The notes under the pieces were generated by a model. The model saw only the letters and a program-made list of their open reading frames with translations. It was not told where the DNA came from and searched no databases. The position numbers and the translations under genes were made by a program. 64,000 nucleotides of DNA, from the NCBI GenBank assembly GCA_036250195.1, contig JAVHZZ010000003.1:55443521-55507520 (forward strand). Direction: 5' to 3'. Every line of letters begins with the position of its first letter. Position 1 is the first letter of the stretch. This document shows positions 23,001 through 32,977 of this stretch, piece by piece. The DNA comes from Mixophyes australis (lineage: Eukaryota > Chordata > Amphibia > Anura > Limnodynastidae).

Positions 23001-23458
23001 CTCGTTTTATTGGTCCGTATAGGATCATTCAAGTGATAAATCCAGTTTGTTTCAAACTTCTACTACCTAAGAACCTTTGTATTTCCAATGCCTTCCATGT
23101 GTCTTTGCTCAAACCTCTTATCATCAACCGTTTCTCGGTCCCTCCTTCAGCACCTCGGCCAGTTCAATTTCATCAAGAGGAGGACTTTGAGATTACTCAC
23201 ATATTGGATGCAAAAATTTTGCGAGGAGTTCTTCGTTTCCTCGTTCATTGGAAGGGCTTTGGTCCTGAAGAGCGGTCATGGATTAAAGCAGAAGATCTCA
23301 ACGCTCCAGCTCTTCTTAAGAAGTTTTATTCCAAGTTTCCGGACAAACCCGATTCCAGGTGTTCTGTGCCCACCTTTAAAAGGGGGGGTACTGTCACTCA
23401 CCGGACTGTGAGTGCCATTTCCCGTGTGTTCAGGAACCGTGGCCGTCCGCCATCCTGA
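20057..23458 (+). CDS. pol: pol: protease, RT, RNase H, integrase, chromodomain
   Basis: Replicates and integrates the element. The frame opens at 20057 and overlaps gag in the -1 frame, so it is probably made as Gag-Pol by frameshift; no ATG is needed. Residues are counted from the GTG at 20096. Protease active site DSG is at 38-40. RT has YLDD at 353-356 and PFGLCNAPAVFQ before it. RNase H starts near VDASNVGLGA (about 502). Integrase has His671 and His678 with Cys711, but the other zinc-finger Cys position is Phe708, then a D741-x59-D801-x35-E837 catalytic triad. The GPY module (FIGPYR) and a chromodomain (FLVHWKGFG, about 1028-1085) close the protein. The frame runs uninterrupted for 1120 codons, through the polypurine tract, and stops inside the 3' LTR. 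Apart from Phe708 all key residues are present. Confidence 0.93.
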   Translation, partial: KIGKCQALTSSGEVKLGSLESSLCSTKLKVCAFDVTVSFATKSFKSQALIDSGAAGNFISKSLVNQWSLPVITLKIPITVTAIDGSRIINDLITQSTSPVTLQIGVLHQEEISFLILPVTTSPIVLGLPWLQRHSPQIDWHTPQVTSWGPECHHRCLSQVIPLKIQQSSISPCSPGLPPQYASFADVFDKTQSERLPPHRSWDCPIDLQPGKTPPSGRVYPLSLPETQATSEYIQENLQRGFIRPSTSPAGAGFFFVKKKDGSLRPCIDFRGLNAITIKNWYPIPLITELFDRIKGARIFTKLDLRGAYNLIRIRSGDEWKTAFNTRDWHYEYLVMPFGLCNAPAVFQGFINEIFRDLLYVCVVVYLDDILIFSQDLPSHHQHVAEVLSRLRKNSLFCKLEKCSFELPQIPFLGYIVSGVGLQMDPEKVNAVLHWPQPTTLRAIQRFLGFANYYRRFIQDFSSIASPIVALTRKGANAKQWSSEALQAFQFLKESFSSAPVLRQPDVTLPFFLEVDASNVGLGAILSQRSEQQKFHPCAFYSRGLLPAEKNYTIGDKELLAIKVALEEWRYLLEGARHPVTIFTDHKNLLYLQSAQCLNPRQARWSLFFSRFELIITFKPAAKNKKADALSRAFVTSSDVEDGPNHSILDPKCVSLAACSTKVLPFWRTLVPPALRKKILSWFHSSRFSGHSGERKTFEIFSRSYWWPSMRKDVKDFVAAFELCSQFKTPRRTPVGLLQPLPIPSKPWTHISMDFVTDLPPSKNCNTIWEVVDRFSKMARFVPLTGLPSSSTLADYFIKEIFRIHGCPSEIVSDRGVQFVSRFWRALCKTLCIRLSLSSSYHPQSNGQTERVNQDLETFIRMFSSANQDNWVDLLPWAEFAHNNMYHESSSKTPFFVVYGHHPSFPEFPALPPTQVPAVETVCQTFKNIWSQVKTCLKKTSARYKSFADKKRRGIPPLKIGDRVWLSTKNIHLKVPSMKFAPRFIGPYRIIQVINPVCFKLLLPKNLCISNAFHVSLLKPLIINRFSVPPSAPRPVQFHQEEDFEITHILDAKILRGVLRFLVHWKGFGPEERSWIKAEDLNAPALLKKFYSKFPDKPDSRCSVPTFKRGGTVTHRTVSAISRVFRNRGRPPS
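20063..20069 (+). promoter_or_regulatory. Candidate -1 ribosomal frameshift site GGGAAAT
   Basis: G GGA AAT sits in the correct zero frame of gag (X XXY YYZ pattern), 10 nt before the gag stop. The -1 frame is open from 20057 into pol. The same type of heptamer (GGGAAAC) drives frameshifting in the sushi-derived mammalian gene PEG10. A downstream stimulatory structure was not evaluated. Confidence 0.65.
23378..23388 (+). promoter_or_regulatory. Polypurine tract (plus-strand primer)
   Basis: AAAAGGGGGGG just before TAC-TGTCA. With the dinucleotide AC before TGTCA and GT after TGACA at the other LTR, the unintegrated cDNA ends would read ACTGTCA...TGACAGT, a 7-bp inverted repeat. The tract is also translated as part of pol. 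Confidence 0.85.
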
Positions 23459-25006
23459 GGGTCTGCGCATGTGCAGCCCTTATCAAACCTTCAGTACCTG
23501 TTGCTTTTAATTGATTGGATGATCAGGCAACCCTCCCTATTTAAACCACCTGTGATCATTACCTGGTTGCCTGATCTTGGAGTCTCATTCCCCATGAGCC
23601 TCTGAAGGTGTTCCTGTGTTCCTCATGTATTCAGCTCCTGCTGATTCCTGTTTACTGCTATTGTGGTTTCCAGACCACTTCAACTCTCCTGTATTCCTCG
23701 TGCCTGCACTTAGCTGATTCCTATCTGCTATTACTACCGGACTCCTGTTCGTTTCAACTCTCCTGTGTTCATCGTGCCTGCACTCAACTGATTCCTATCC
23801 GCTGCCTCCGTTACTACTAAAGAGTTCCTGATTGTCTCAACTCTCCTGGGTTTATCGTGTCAGCTCTCCGCTGCCTCCGTTACTACTACAGAGTTCCTGA
23901 TCGTCTCAACGCTCCTGTGTTTATCGTGTCAGCTCTCCGCTGCCTCCGTTACTGCTACAGGGTTCCAGACCGCCTCTACTCTCCCGTGTTCAGCGTGCCT
24001 TCTCTCCGCTGCCTCCACCTCTACTACTGGATACCAGACAGCCTCAACTCTCCCGTGTTCTTCATGTTTCCAGTTCCACTTACTACTGCTTCCTGAGTAT
24101 TGCTTCGTGGATTCTGGATTACCTGCCGTGCGCTGCACCAACCTGATTACCGCTTCCACCCTCCAGTGGTCTCTCCTCCTGCCGGCCTTCAGCCGTTCAG
24201 GTATCCCTGCACGTCCCTCTGACAGCCTGCTCTCCTGAACCGCGGTATGCATACTTTCCATTGACTTTGCTTTTGTATTGCATATCCATCTGGACTGAGT
24301 TGTGTTCTCCTCCGGAGCCTCCTATCCACTGAAGCTATTGTTACCATTGACTTTGTTTCCTATTGCCTGGATAGCTATTGTGACTTTGTATACTTCAAGC
24401 AGTGCTTGTCAGTTATCGTTGTATTGTGGATATCATCGTGGGATCAAGTTCTGTGTGCCCCGTGTATACTCTGCTTTACATTCATCTCCTCGTGCCCATC
24501 CTCACATATATATAGCAGTGGTACAACTTGCTGACGCAGACCACTGACTCCTGTTCCCTGTGACACCAGTTTCAAGTATCCTCTCATATAAGCAGTGGTA
24601 CAACTTGCTATACGCAGACCACTGACTTCCCCGTTACCTACTTTCACCTGGATTCCATTCCTTCACTATAGACAGCGGTACAACTTGCTATACGCAGACC
24701 GCTGACTCTCACTACCTCCTCGTTACTCCTGGACATTCCTCCTCACTATAGCAGTGGTACAACTTGCTATACGCAGACCACTGACTTTCCTCACGTTTCC
24801 TTGTCCATCTGGTTCCTCATGTACATTCATCTACTCATTACCAGTTGCTGCTAGTCATAGACTTTCCTCGAGCATTCTCTCACCATCTGCTGTTTCTCCT
24901 GTTCCGTTGTCACCCTGCTACCAGAGAACCATAGTACCAGCTATATTACTCTGGTAAGTCCATCATCTGGTGATATCCTGGGCAAAGACTCCTAGTGCCC
25001 GTGACA
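23392..25006 (+). repeat. 3' LTR
   Basis: 1615 bp, TGTCA...TGACA. Same content as the 5' LTR with one extra 69-bp unit (near 23820-23890) and about 23 substitutions by hand alignment. The pol stop codon (23456-23458) lies inside it. Hairpins are at 24516-24546, 24593-24624, 24673-24704 and 24752-24783, all with fully paired outer stems. Confidence 0.95.
24516..24783 (+). ncRNA. Four-hairpin array, 3' LTR copy
   Basis: Same array as at 18645-18912. The third hairpin is CAGCGGT/ACCGCTG, perfectly paired, whereas the 5' LTR copy has one mismatch there. Confidence 0.7.
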
Positions 25007-25011
25007 CCCAA
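25007..25011. repeat. Target-site duplication CCCAA, right
   Basis: Exact match to 17585-17589. Confidence 0.9.
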
Positions 25012-25360
25012 CATTCCAGGATGCAGACAAGCAGCAACTGAGCTTAAGACATGATCAGCAACAGTTAGTGAAAGCTGCAAGAACAGGTAGGAGAGAGCAG
25101 GACTGCAAAATGCCTCTTGTGGAGCAACCCAGATTTTGAGTGACAGTCCCGCTCAGCCAGTACTTTACCCCAATCTAAGGGACAGGGTACAGACTGTGCA
25201 CTCTTTATATACACTGCATTCTTTATATACTGCACTATGGCTCCAACCATGTCCTCTGTGGGCTGACCACACCCCTCTAGTGTTTGGACACATCTCTCTG
25301 ATGGCTGTCCACACCCTCTTTGGTGATTAAGCGGGCCCTTCATGCTCCAGCGAGATACTG
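25012..25360 (-). mobile_element. Inverted hAT-family copy, part right of the retrotransposon
   Basis: The reverse complement matches the first ~340 bp of the hAT element at 12337: CTGGAGCATGAAGGGCCC at the terminus, then TGTGGNCAGCCATCA, ACACTAGAGGGG, the TATATAAAGAGT block, and CGGCTTGTCTGGATCCTGGAATGTT-like sequence up to the retrotransposon boundary. The terminus reads CAGTATCTCGCTGG, drifted from CAGTGTCGGACTGG. Confidence 0.75.
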
Positions 25361-25538
25361 CTCTCCACACTATTTATAGTTACACTCAAAAACCAGCAAA
25401 TGCAGTCATGTTACTCATGGGTGTCTTTCATATAGAACAGCCCTGCTCACAAACCTTGACTATCCTGTAATCTAGTTTAAGCTTTATTCCCCGATTCTTC
25501 ACAGTCTCTCACCTCACACTGAGTTCCTTAACCTCCCT
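25361..25538. other. Short unassigned spacer
   Basis: No recognisable feature between two hAT-type insertions. Confidence 0.4.
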
Positions 25539-25546
25539 CCTGAAAC

Positions 25547-25906
25547 CAGGGCCGGTTTAACCCAAGGTCTAACTGGGCTATAGCCCAGGGGCCTTGGGCA
25601 TCCAGGAGGCCCTTCAAAGTCCTCAGCAGTATTATTGATCGGTCCGGAGGCGGGGGCGCCCCCAGCCCGATCAATGCTGCTGAGGACTTTCACTGCAGTC
25701 ATCCGTCCCCAGCGCTCAGTAATCTGCTTACTTATCTCCTCAGTAAGGAGCTTACAGTGCGCCGCGGAAGGAGAACTGCAGTGACAGGTAAGTGCTTGGG
25801 GGGGCTCATGGGTGAAGGGGGGCGGTGGGTGACTCACATTGGGGGCCTCATGGGGGAATGGAGGCCCCCTTAGCCCAGGGGCCTTCATTCTCTTAATCCG
25901 GCCCTG
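25547..25906. mobile_element. hAT MITE, CAGGGCCGGTTTAA ends
   Basis: Termini CAGGGCCGGTTTAA and TTAATCCGGCCCTG are near-perfect inverted repeats. The flanks CCTGAAAC (25539-25546) and CCTGGAAC (25907-25914) are an 8-bp duplication with one mismatch, as for hAT. An inner palindrome pairs AAAGTCCTCAGCAG (about 25616) with CTGCTGAGGACTTT (about 25678-25691). 360 bp, non-coding. Confidence 0.85.
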
Positions 25907-25914
25907 CCTGGAAC

Positions 25915-26573
25915 AAAGACAAACTTGATATCATAGCGGTTGGGTAACTCGAGTACAGATAGATTTAAAGGGGTATTAATTCAGACTCAGAACTGAGTTA
26001 CTCATTTTAAACACTCCAAATATGTCACCCATACACACACTTAAAGGAGTGTCACTCTCTCCTGCTATCTCTCAAAGGAGTATAACACAAATGTGAAATA
26101 TTTGTATCACAGTAATCTCAATTAAATCATATAATACACATGTACCTGCCAATCACGAGTACCTAGGAAAGAAAGTATTGCATATAAGGATTGTTTTATA
26201 TCTCCAGGTAGTGATTACAAGGCTTTGTACATTATATAAACCATTAAAATGATGCAAATATTTTACATTTGAATTCCAATAAACATTTATATTTTAATAT
26301 TATAGAAAACAATATAAGCAATATACAGTGCTGACATACTAATTTTGTTTTAATTTTTACTACAATTCTTTTAAAACTTTCAAGTTAATTGGTAAGCAAA
26401 TAGGCACTACTAGTGTAAAATATAGTGTTTTCAGTACAGTTCAATAGACTAAATATAAATTATATTGGGAAGAAGGAGAAGGAGAAGGAGAAGGAGAAAG
26501 AGAAGGAGAAGAAGATTGAAAGCATATATACAGCATTTTCATTATGTTTTCTAAGGACACAAAATATATAACA
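25915..26573. other. AT-rich spacer with GAAGGA microsatellite
   Basis: No gene seen. A (GGAGAA)n purine array lies at about 26467-26515. Confidence 0.5.
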
Positions 26574-27650
26574 TGTCATGATCTGCCTCTGGCTGCTCTG
26601 CAGCATCTCCCTTGTGGATGCTGCTTGTCTCCTGCAGCTCCTGTATGACAATGAACTTTGTTGCACTTTACCATTACGTGTATCCAGCCGACAGTACCAC
26701 TGTTCCACCAAAGGGGTCACTGTGGTACTTGGACTGCTCTCCTACCTGCCAGAGTTAAGCTCGTTACTCTGTAATGCTTAGCACCTGTCTCTAGCCTATA
26801 AAAGACTGCCTTCCCCAGCTTCCCTTGCCAGTTCATCTGTTGCCTTTACCTCTGGTGGTTCTCCTGTTTGTAATCCTTAAATTATTTCCTGGTTTGACCT
26901 CTGACCTTTGGCCATTTTGGCACCTCTTCCTGTGGTCCCTGACTCAGCTTTGTTGTGACTCTGCACCTGCTTCTCCTTGGTATCGTGGTGGACCTTCTGG
27001 CCTTGATTCCTGGCTTCTTGGACTCTTCTGTTTTGCTGTGTCTGCAGTGTATTGCTTCCCTAGCAATCCAGCTTCTACATTCTGTAGCAGCTATCCGGCT
27101 ATCTAGATCCTGTATCTGCTGTAGGTACACCACCGTGCCTGATCCAGTCTCATGGCTGTCTGCCTACCTGTAACTCGTGTCTACTGAGTATCCTGAGACT
27201 GACACCCGTTACTCCTCTGATGCCTCATGTCTCCTGAGTATCCTGAGTCCTGACACCCGTGACCCCTCTGGTGCTTCGTGTCTCCTGAGAAACCCAAATC
27301 CTGACACCCGTGATTTCTCTGGTGCCTCATGTCTCCTAAGACCTGACACCTGTGACTCTTCCGGTGCCTCGTGCCTCTTGAGTTATTCAGGTATCCTGAC
27401 AACCGAGATTTTACCTGCTTCTCCGGCCTCGGAATCAAACTTTTCATCTAATCTCTCAACAGTGACTTTTTGAACTTTATTGTCCATTCTCTGCATCTGT
27501 GGCTTACTGAGTTATCTTTGTTATTACTGCCATACCCTGCTGACTTGCACTTACCGCTTATTGCATCCTGAAACCTGTGTAACCTGTGTAAAATAAAACC
27601 ACTTTGTTCCACTTTTTATATTGGGAATCCTTCCACACCAGTTACCATGA
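26574..27650 (+). repeat. Probable solo LTR of another gypsy-type family
   Basis: Begins TGTCATGATCTGCCTC. It has a TATAAAA box at 26797-26803 and a polyadenylation signal AATAAA at 27592-27597, the promoter-to-poly(A) layout of an LTR. Between them lie about five tandem copies of a ~50-bp unit (TCCTGACACCCGTGAC... GTGCCTCGTGTCTCCTGAG, about 27190-27410). No matching target duplication was found at the right side, so the right boundary is approximate and the copy may be truncated. Confidence 0.5.
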
Positions 27651-27885
27651 GGTACATCTAGTTTTAGGATATGTATAAGTGTTTAGGAGGATCCAACATG
27701 ACTACTACTTATATTGTATAGAAATATACTTACTGTACAAGTAAAATTCACTTCTTAATAGCTCCTTTCACTACCTTAGCACAGTCACAAATGTCAGAAC
27801 CATTTAAATGGGTGATGATGCAAACTAATTTAGGGCAAAATAATGTGTCCAACCTTTCTTTTTTTGTGTTCTTTCTTGCAGATAA
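27651..27885. other. Unassigned spacer
   Basis: No recognisable feature. Confidence 0.4.
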
Positions 27886-27893
27886 ATACCAGT

Positions 27894-28074
27894 CACAGGA
27901 GGGCTGGCAAAGTTTAGCCCAGGGGGCAAGACTTGACTCAGCAGCCTATTAGGAACATTTTAAAGGAAAAAATGCAGATGGCCCAGTGACCCAGCCCAAG
28001 GTAGACCACTATGGGACCGGCCCGGGGGGGGGAGGCAAATGTCCCCCTGCCCCCCCCAGCCCAGCCAGCCCCTG
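27894..28074. mobile_element. Short hAT MITE with 8-bp target duplication
   Basis: ATACCAGT occurs at 27886-27893 and again at 28075-28082. The ends (CACAGGAGGGCTGG and, inverted, CAGGGGCTGGCTGG) are related inverted repeats. 181 bp, non-coding, with a CCCGGGGGGGG/GCCCCCCCC inner palindrome. Confidence 0.75.
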
Positions 28075-28490
28075 ATACCAGTGGAAGGAGATATATACAT
28101 GGCTCTGTAGACATATGAATTTTAGTGTGTAGGGTATGTTTGCATTTTTTTGAGGTTGGGAGTTGCACAAATTTACAAATTCACATAAATCATTGTCAGG
28201 AGCTCTCAGCTTCTATATTTACATTTACTGACACGTGAGGCAAATGGCACAATCTAGCACCTATTGCAATGAGGATGCTCACACAGCCCTAACCTTGCCC
28301 AATCCATAACTATAGAAGCGGGACATGATAAGAGGTGGGTAGTGCCAGAGGTATGCTGAGAGACAGACTCTCCATTATTATACTTGTTCCATTCAACATC
28401 GATCCTTCTGTAAAATAAAAGTTTAATCCAGACCTCTACAATGCACCATACTTTTTTGTATAACAGTTACGGTTATGTATAACACTTTAA

Positions 28491-28678
28491 GGGGTAAATG
28501 TATTAAGCTTCTATTTATGCAAGTCACGGGAAATCGGCGACTTTGCAGGGGAAATTTAAAGCGGCAATCGATTGTAAAGGTAAGTTTGCCTTGACAAGCC
28601 ATTGCCACTTTAAATTTCCCCTGCAAAGTCGCCAATTTCCGTCGACTTGCAGAAATCAGAGCTTCACACATTTACCCC
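28491..28678. mobile_element. Foldback MITE, Harbinger-like
   Basis: GGGGTAAATGTATTAAGC and its inverted partner CATTTACCCC bound a 188-bp near-perfect foldback (TTTGCAGGGGAAATTTAAAG pairs with CTTTAAATTTCCCCTGCAAA). The flanks TAA (28488-28490) and TAA (28679-28681) fit a 3-bp PIF/Harbinger duplication; with only 3 bp this could be chance. Confidence 0.7.
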
Positions 28679-28689
28679 TAAGTATATAG

Positions 28690-29750
28690 AAAATATAAGA
28701 CAAGCAAATAATTAGCCTAAAAAGAGGTTTTACTTTATGATTTCATGCAAGGCATGATATTAGATTAGACCAAGGTTTATTAACATTTTGAAATAAAGCA
28801 TGCAATGCAGAAACACCGCACTTATTTAGAAGAGAAAGTTATAACTAGCAGAGTATTTATTTCTTTTTATTCATGTTTTCACCACAAGGAATTCTCTCCC
28901 AGAGTCATGGTTAATTTTATACCACAGTCATTTAGAAAGTATCTATTTTTGCTTTTTTTCCCAGACACAATCAATATGTTTACTTCACACTGATAAATCA
29001 TGCCTGAAATATTTATGGACAATTATTATTTACCATGACAACTTCCAGATGCTAAATTGCTAACACAATTCTGAAAGTCACACTGCTAAATTTCCCAAAA
29101 GCAATAAATATAGATTTATTTATTTTTTTGCTTTCCACTGTATGCGGAGACTTACTGCCTAGTGATAAAAAGAAAACCAGTTGGAGTAAAAATTGTTTCA
29201 TTGTTTAAACCCACTATTAAATGTGATAAAGTAAATAAATTGTTAAAGGCAGATTATGAGAATTTTTTAATATATAGCAAAAAGTCAACAAGTAACAGGA
29301 ATAGTGTAATTAAAATATATTCCTTTAGGATTTATTGGACAACTAGGAAATAGCTCATCATAAGATTGATTTTATTTTCTTCCTTCCTCTGTACCATGTC
29401 TTTATACAGGGCACTTTTTACGTCTCTAAATTAAACATGCATTTCTTTTTAATTCATTGTGGTGCTGGCAGAATGCAGTGGCCATCAATTACATCCTTGT
29501 TATTAATAGGGTTTGTTTTTAGGACTGGTAATTGTACATTATAGGTGATAGATACATCTTATTGCAATACATGTTAATGTGGCAACATTCACTTATATTA
29601 TTCCTGGTCTGGGCATATAACTTAGTAAGACTATTAAGTTCACATATTGCAAAATAAACTACCTGTCCAACTGTGTTAAATTTATTACTGGGCAGTCCAT
29701 ACTAATCAAAAATGCAAGAGAGTTGACACACATATCTGGGTCTCCAGAAA
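28690..29750. other. No gene seen
   Basis: AT-rich sequence, low in recognisable repeats. No exon identified. Confidence 0.4.
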
Positions 29751-29790
29751 CCCCCCCCCCTCCGCTAACTAAGTGCCCACCATAGTGGCA

Positions 29791-29905
29791 CTGTCCTATA
29801 CAGCAGCCGCGGCGCTGTCAATGAAGCGTCTGCGGCGGTGCTGTATTGTATACAGCACCGCCGCAGACGCTTCTTTGACAGCGCCGCGGCCTCTGTATAG
29901 GACAG
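29791..29905. repeat. GC-rich palindrome
   Basis: CTGTCCTATACAG...CCGCGGCGCTGTCA on the left is mirrored by TGACAGCGCCGCGG...CTGTATAGGACAG on the right, and CGTCTGCGGCGGTGCTGTA by TACAGCACCGCCGCAGACG. The arms are about 55 bp with a loop of a few bases, capable of a strong hairpin or cruciform. It lies in an AT-rich neighbourhood. Confidence 0.85.
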
Positions 29906-29949
29906 CGCTGCCGAAACGGAGCTGGTGCAGGTGCATGCGCAGCAGCTCT

Positions 29950-32900
29950 CTCGCGTGTTTGGTTTTTTTTGGGGGGGTCAGGGGGAGAAACCCCGCCCTG
30001 ACAATCCTGCGTGTGCCCCTGCATATAGCACAGATAATTTACACACTGCACTATTCCACGTAAAAATGTTTAAACATTTAGAAATGTTGGACCTTGCTTA
30101 ATCTGTATCTTAGCAGGTATCCCATAATACATGATAAGGTGGCCATCTGTGTCAAAGTAATCTGAGCTGTACCTACAGAATTAACATTTAATCAATATCC
30201 AGAATGTAATGTTTAATAACAAAAATGGGCTGAAACTCACTTACATTACATTATTACATTGCGAGATTGCTCACTGTTCTAAACAAGGATGCATGTGAGG
30301 TCCTGACAATTTTAAAAACCTGAATGCTTTGTGCACCATGGAGACTGGAAAATATTTATATGATTGCATGGTTTCTGCAGAGATGAATACAGAAAACAGA
30401 AAGGACAGTCAGTAATGACAACCATGAGTGAAGACAAACATGATGTGAATTAGAGATTATAATTACCAATAAAAATAGTCAACATGGTGTCTTGCTGAGT
30501 GTAATGTAATTAATTTATACAAAGGAATATGGCAGAGTCAGAGAGGAACTGACAAACACACACACACACACACACACACACATGCTCACATACAGAGAGA
30601 GACTGCCACTAAAATTAGGGAATTCAGGAAGTTGAGTGTATTGTGCTGTGCACCTGGGTGGGACAAGGTGGTGTGCAGGTCCGAAGGACACTGGCGTTGT
30701 CACAGAAGAGTGTGCAACTTACCCAGAGGCAGAGAGTAGGTTGAGACCCTGGCCAAGATAAGACCCAGAGAAAGCTAGATGGATTTCTACACTGTCAGGA
30801 AAGGCTTTTATTGGGAAAGGATTTTAGGGGTAGGATCTAAAGAAAAAATTTAACACAATATAGTAGTGAAGACAACTCCCTAAAGCTTACTTAAGTTAAT
30901 CTAAAATAATATGCATCAATGAATTTAGCAGAAATCAATACAATATCAACAATACTCTATAAAAAATCAAACATAAGATGAGATTTCCTAGATGATCGCT
31001 GAACAATTTAAATTAGGTCAGTACTTTTCTAATGGTACAATTAGTATTCAGAACAATAGGTGCTCTGGTCGTCCACGATTAGATCCTGAGTATCGCAGTT
31101 CTATTTTATTACTAAAGAATCTGGTGTTTGAAGGAAATGGAGCTTCAATTTTGAGTCCAGTCTCTATATGTGATGCAGTTTGCTCATATAAACAGTGTCT
31201 CCTTGGCAAATATGTGCACTCTGAAAATATATTCACCTGGCCATGGATTATATGTACATCAGATCTTTGGTAAGTGTAAAGTACAGGTCTTTGAGTTTTA
31301 TCAATTATCTCTCTGGGAGATATAAATGATCCCTCTTCTTCAATTGCTGAAACAGTCTATGGAGACACCTTATTTCTGTTGTATCTCTCTGTATTTCTCT
31401 CCATCTAATCTTGTCAGCTATCTTTTCTTTTTCTCCAATATTTTTATTTAAGCCACAGGCCGGTCTGTCCCTGTACATCTAGTTTACAACCTTCACTGGA
31501 CCGAGACTTTGTACTCCACTACCACTGCAGTCCGCTCAGTGTTCCGCATATGCCATTCCCATTGAAGTTAGACTGTGCATACCATTACGACCAATTCTAT
31601 TTGACTAGTAGGCATACTGCTTAGCCCCATTAAGGACTTACTGTGGTACCACCAGCTTTTGTCCCTTCTGTACCATAGTATACGTGATTGCCTACGGCCT
31701 ATACTATCTCATATGAGTTTCTATTTGACTGTGGATCATTTTTGTTCTGGCCAGAACCTTTTACCATTTGTATTTTGAATAAATATTTGGTCTTTTTTAC
31801 ACTTTGCCATGACAACATTCTCATTTACTCACAGCGCCTAGGGAGTTTTCTTCTATCTTCATTCTCTGCTCTGCTGAGCATAATATGTAACTGTGGCATC
31901 TCACACAACAATGTTTCAAACTATACAATTTTATTGCAAACAATCAATTCATAAATTGAACATATGACATTTGTAGCATATTAAGATCTAATAATATTAC
32001 ATAATTTTATACTCTAAAACATATTTGTGGGGTAGTCCAGAACACTACATTAGGAAAACACAGAATTTTACTTAGTATTGGATATGCTTCATCTTCAAGA
32101 AACAGCAAATTGCAGGCCCATATATTATCTCTTGGGTGAAACCCAAACAGTCTGATATTTGACACTCAAAGAAGCGAGGGATATGAAGGCAGTCTAGGCA
32201 CTATCTCTGTCAAGGATGAGGCTCAATCAGAAAATTTCCGTCCTGTCTTTCTCTAAGCCTAAATTTCCGAGTGAGAGCCAATTACATATAATTTGGACGT
32301 GTAAAATAAATATGATTAATGAAACGAGCGTTGCAAATGACACCCCAGAACCATTTGCAAATAAGCATGCACAGCCAGCATTCATTCATGCTCAGCTAGA
32401 ATGCTTTTGGATGATGCCTTCAAGATGTTACAGGAAGTTTTATTAGCACATATTCTTAACATGAAAAATAGACCTCTGGCCTTATAAACCACCTTCTGCT
32501 TCTATGGCAGTATGGCTGTTGAATATTGTAATCTCTCGAGATGTCCTGCAAATATGTTTGATAATATACTCCAGGAAGTGTAAGTAAAGGGTGCTACATT
32601 TATGATTATCACTATAAAGAACAATTGGAAAAATTGTGTTCCTAGCTCTTCCAGACAGCGAATACATTATCCTGGATATCATACAACCTCAACTCTTTTG
32701 GTTGCTTTCTGATATGGGCAAAATCATAAGATTCTTCACCAGCATTGTGTATTATATATATGTACAAAATTAGTTTCCTACTAAGTCAACTATGTCTAAA
32801 CCAATTACTAGATTTGGATTTCATTTTTGGCATACACTATGGTGACTCAGAACCATTGCTAAAAAACAATGCCCAGATGAAAAAGTGTATTTACAATTCC

Positions 32901-32970
32901 AGTCAGATATATCTCTAAAGGCGTTCAGCTGTACATCACATTTGTGCCTGATGTACGTCAGAAGTAACAA
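29950..32970. other. No gene seen; CA microsatellite
   Basis: A (CA)n run lies at about 30556-30582. The stretch around 31838 (CACAGCGCCTAGGGAGTTTTC) recalls the GCGCC-containing 3' ends of the AAACGCGT repeat family but cannot be bounded. The stretch 32216-32720 is free of recognisable repeats and contains ATTTGCAAAT and TGATTAATGA; see findings. Confidence 0.45.
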
Positions 32971-32977
32971 ATGTATA

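Larger units (their letters stand above)
17590..25006 (+). mobile_element. Complete Ty3/gypsy chromovirus retrotransposon (Tf1/sushi-like)
   Basis: A 7.4-kb element with LTRs of 1546 and 1615 bp beginning TGTCA and ending TGACA, bounded by the 5-bp duplication CCCAA. Order: LTR, self-priming site, gag, protease, RT, RNase H, integrase, GPY/F module, chromodomain, polypurine tract, LTR. The integrase-after-RNase H order and the C-terminal chromodomain place it among chromoviruses. Absence of a tRNA-type primer site together with a complementary 5' RNA end suggests the Tf1/sushi group. By hand count the LTRs differ at about 23 positions plus one 69-bp repeat unit, so the insertion is fairly recent. 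A stop codon in gag and a lost integrase zinc ligand argue that this copy is no longer autonomous. Confidence 0.95.
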
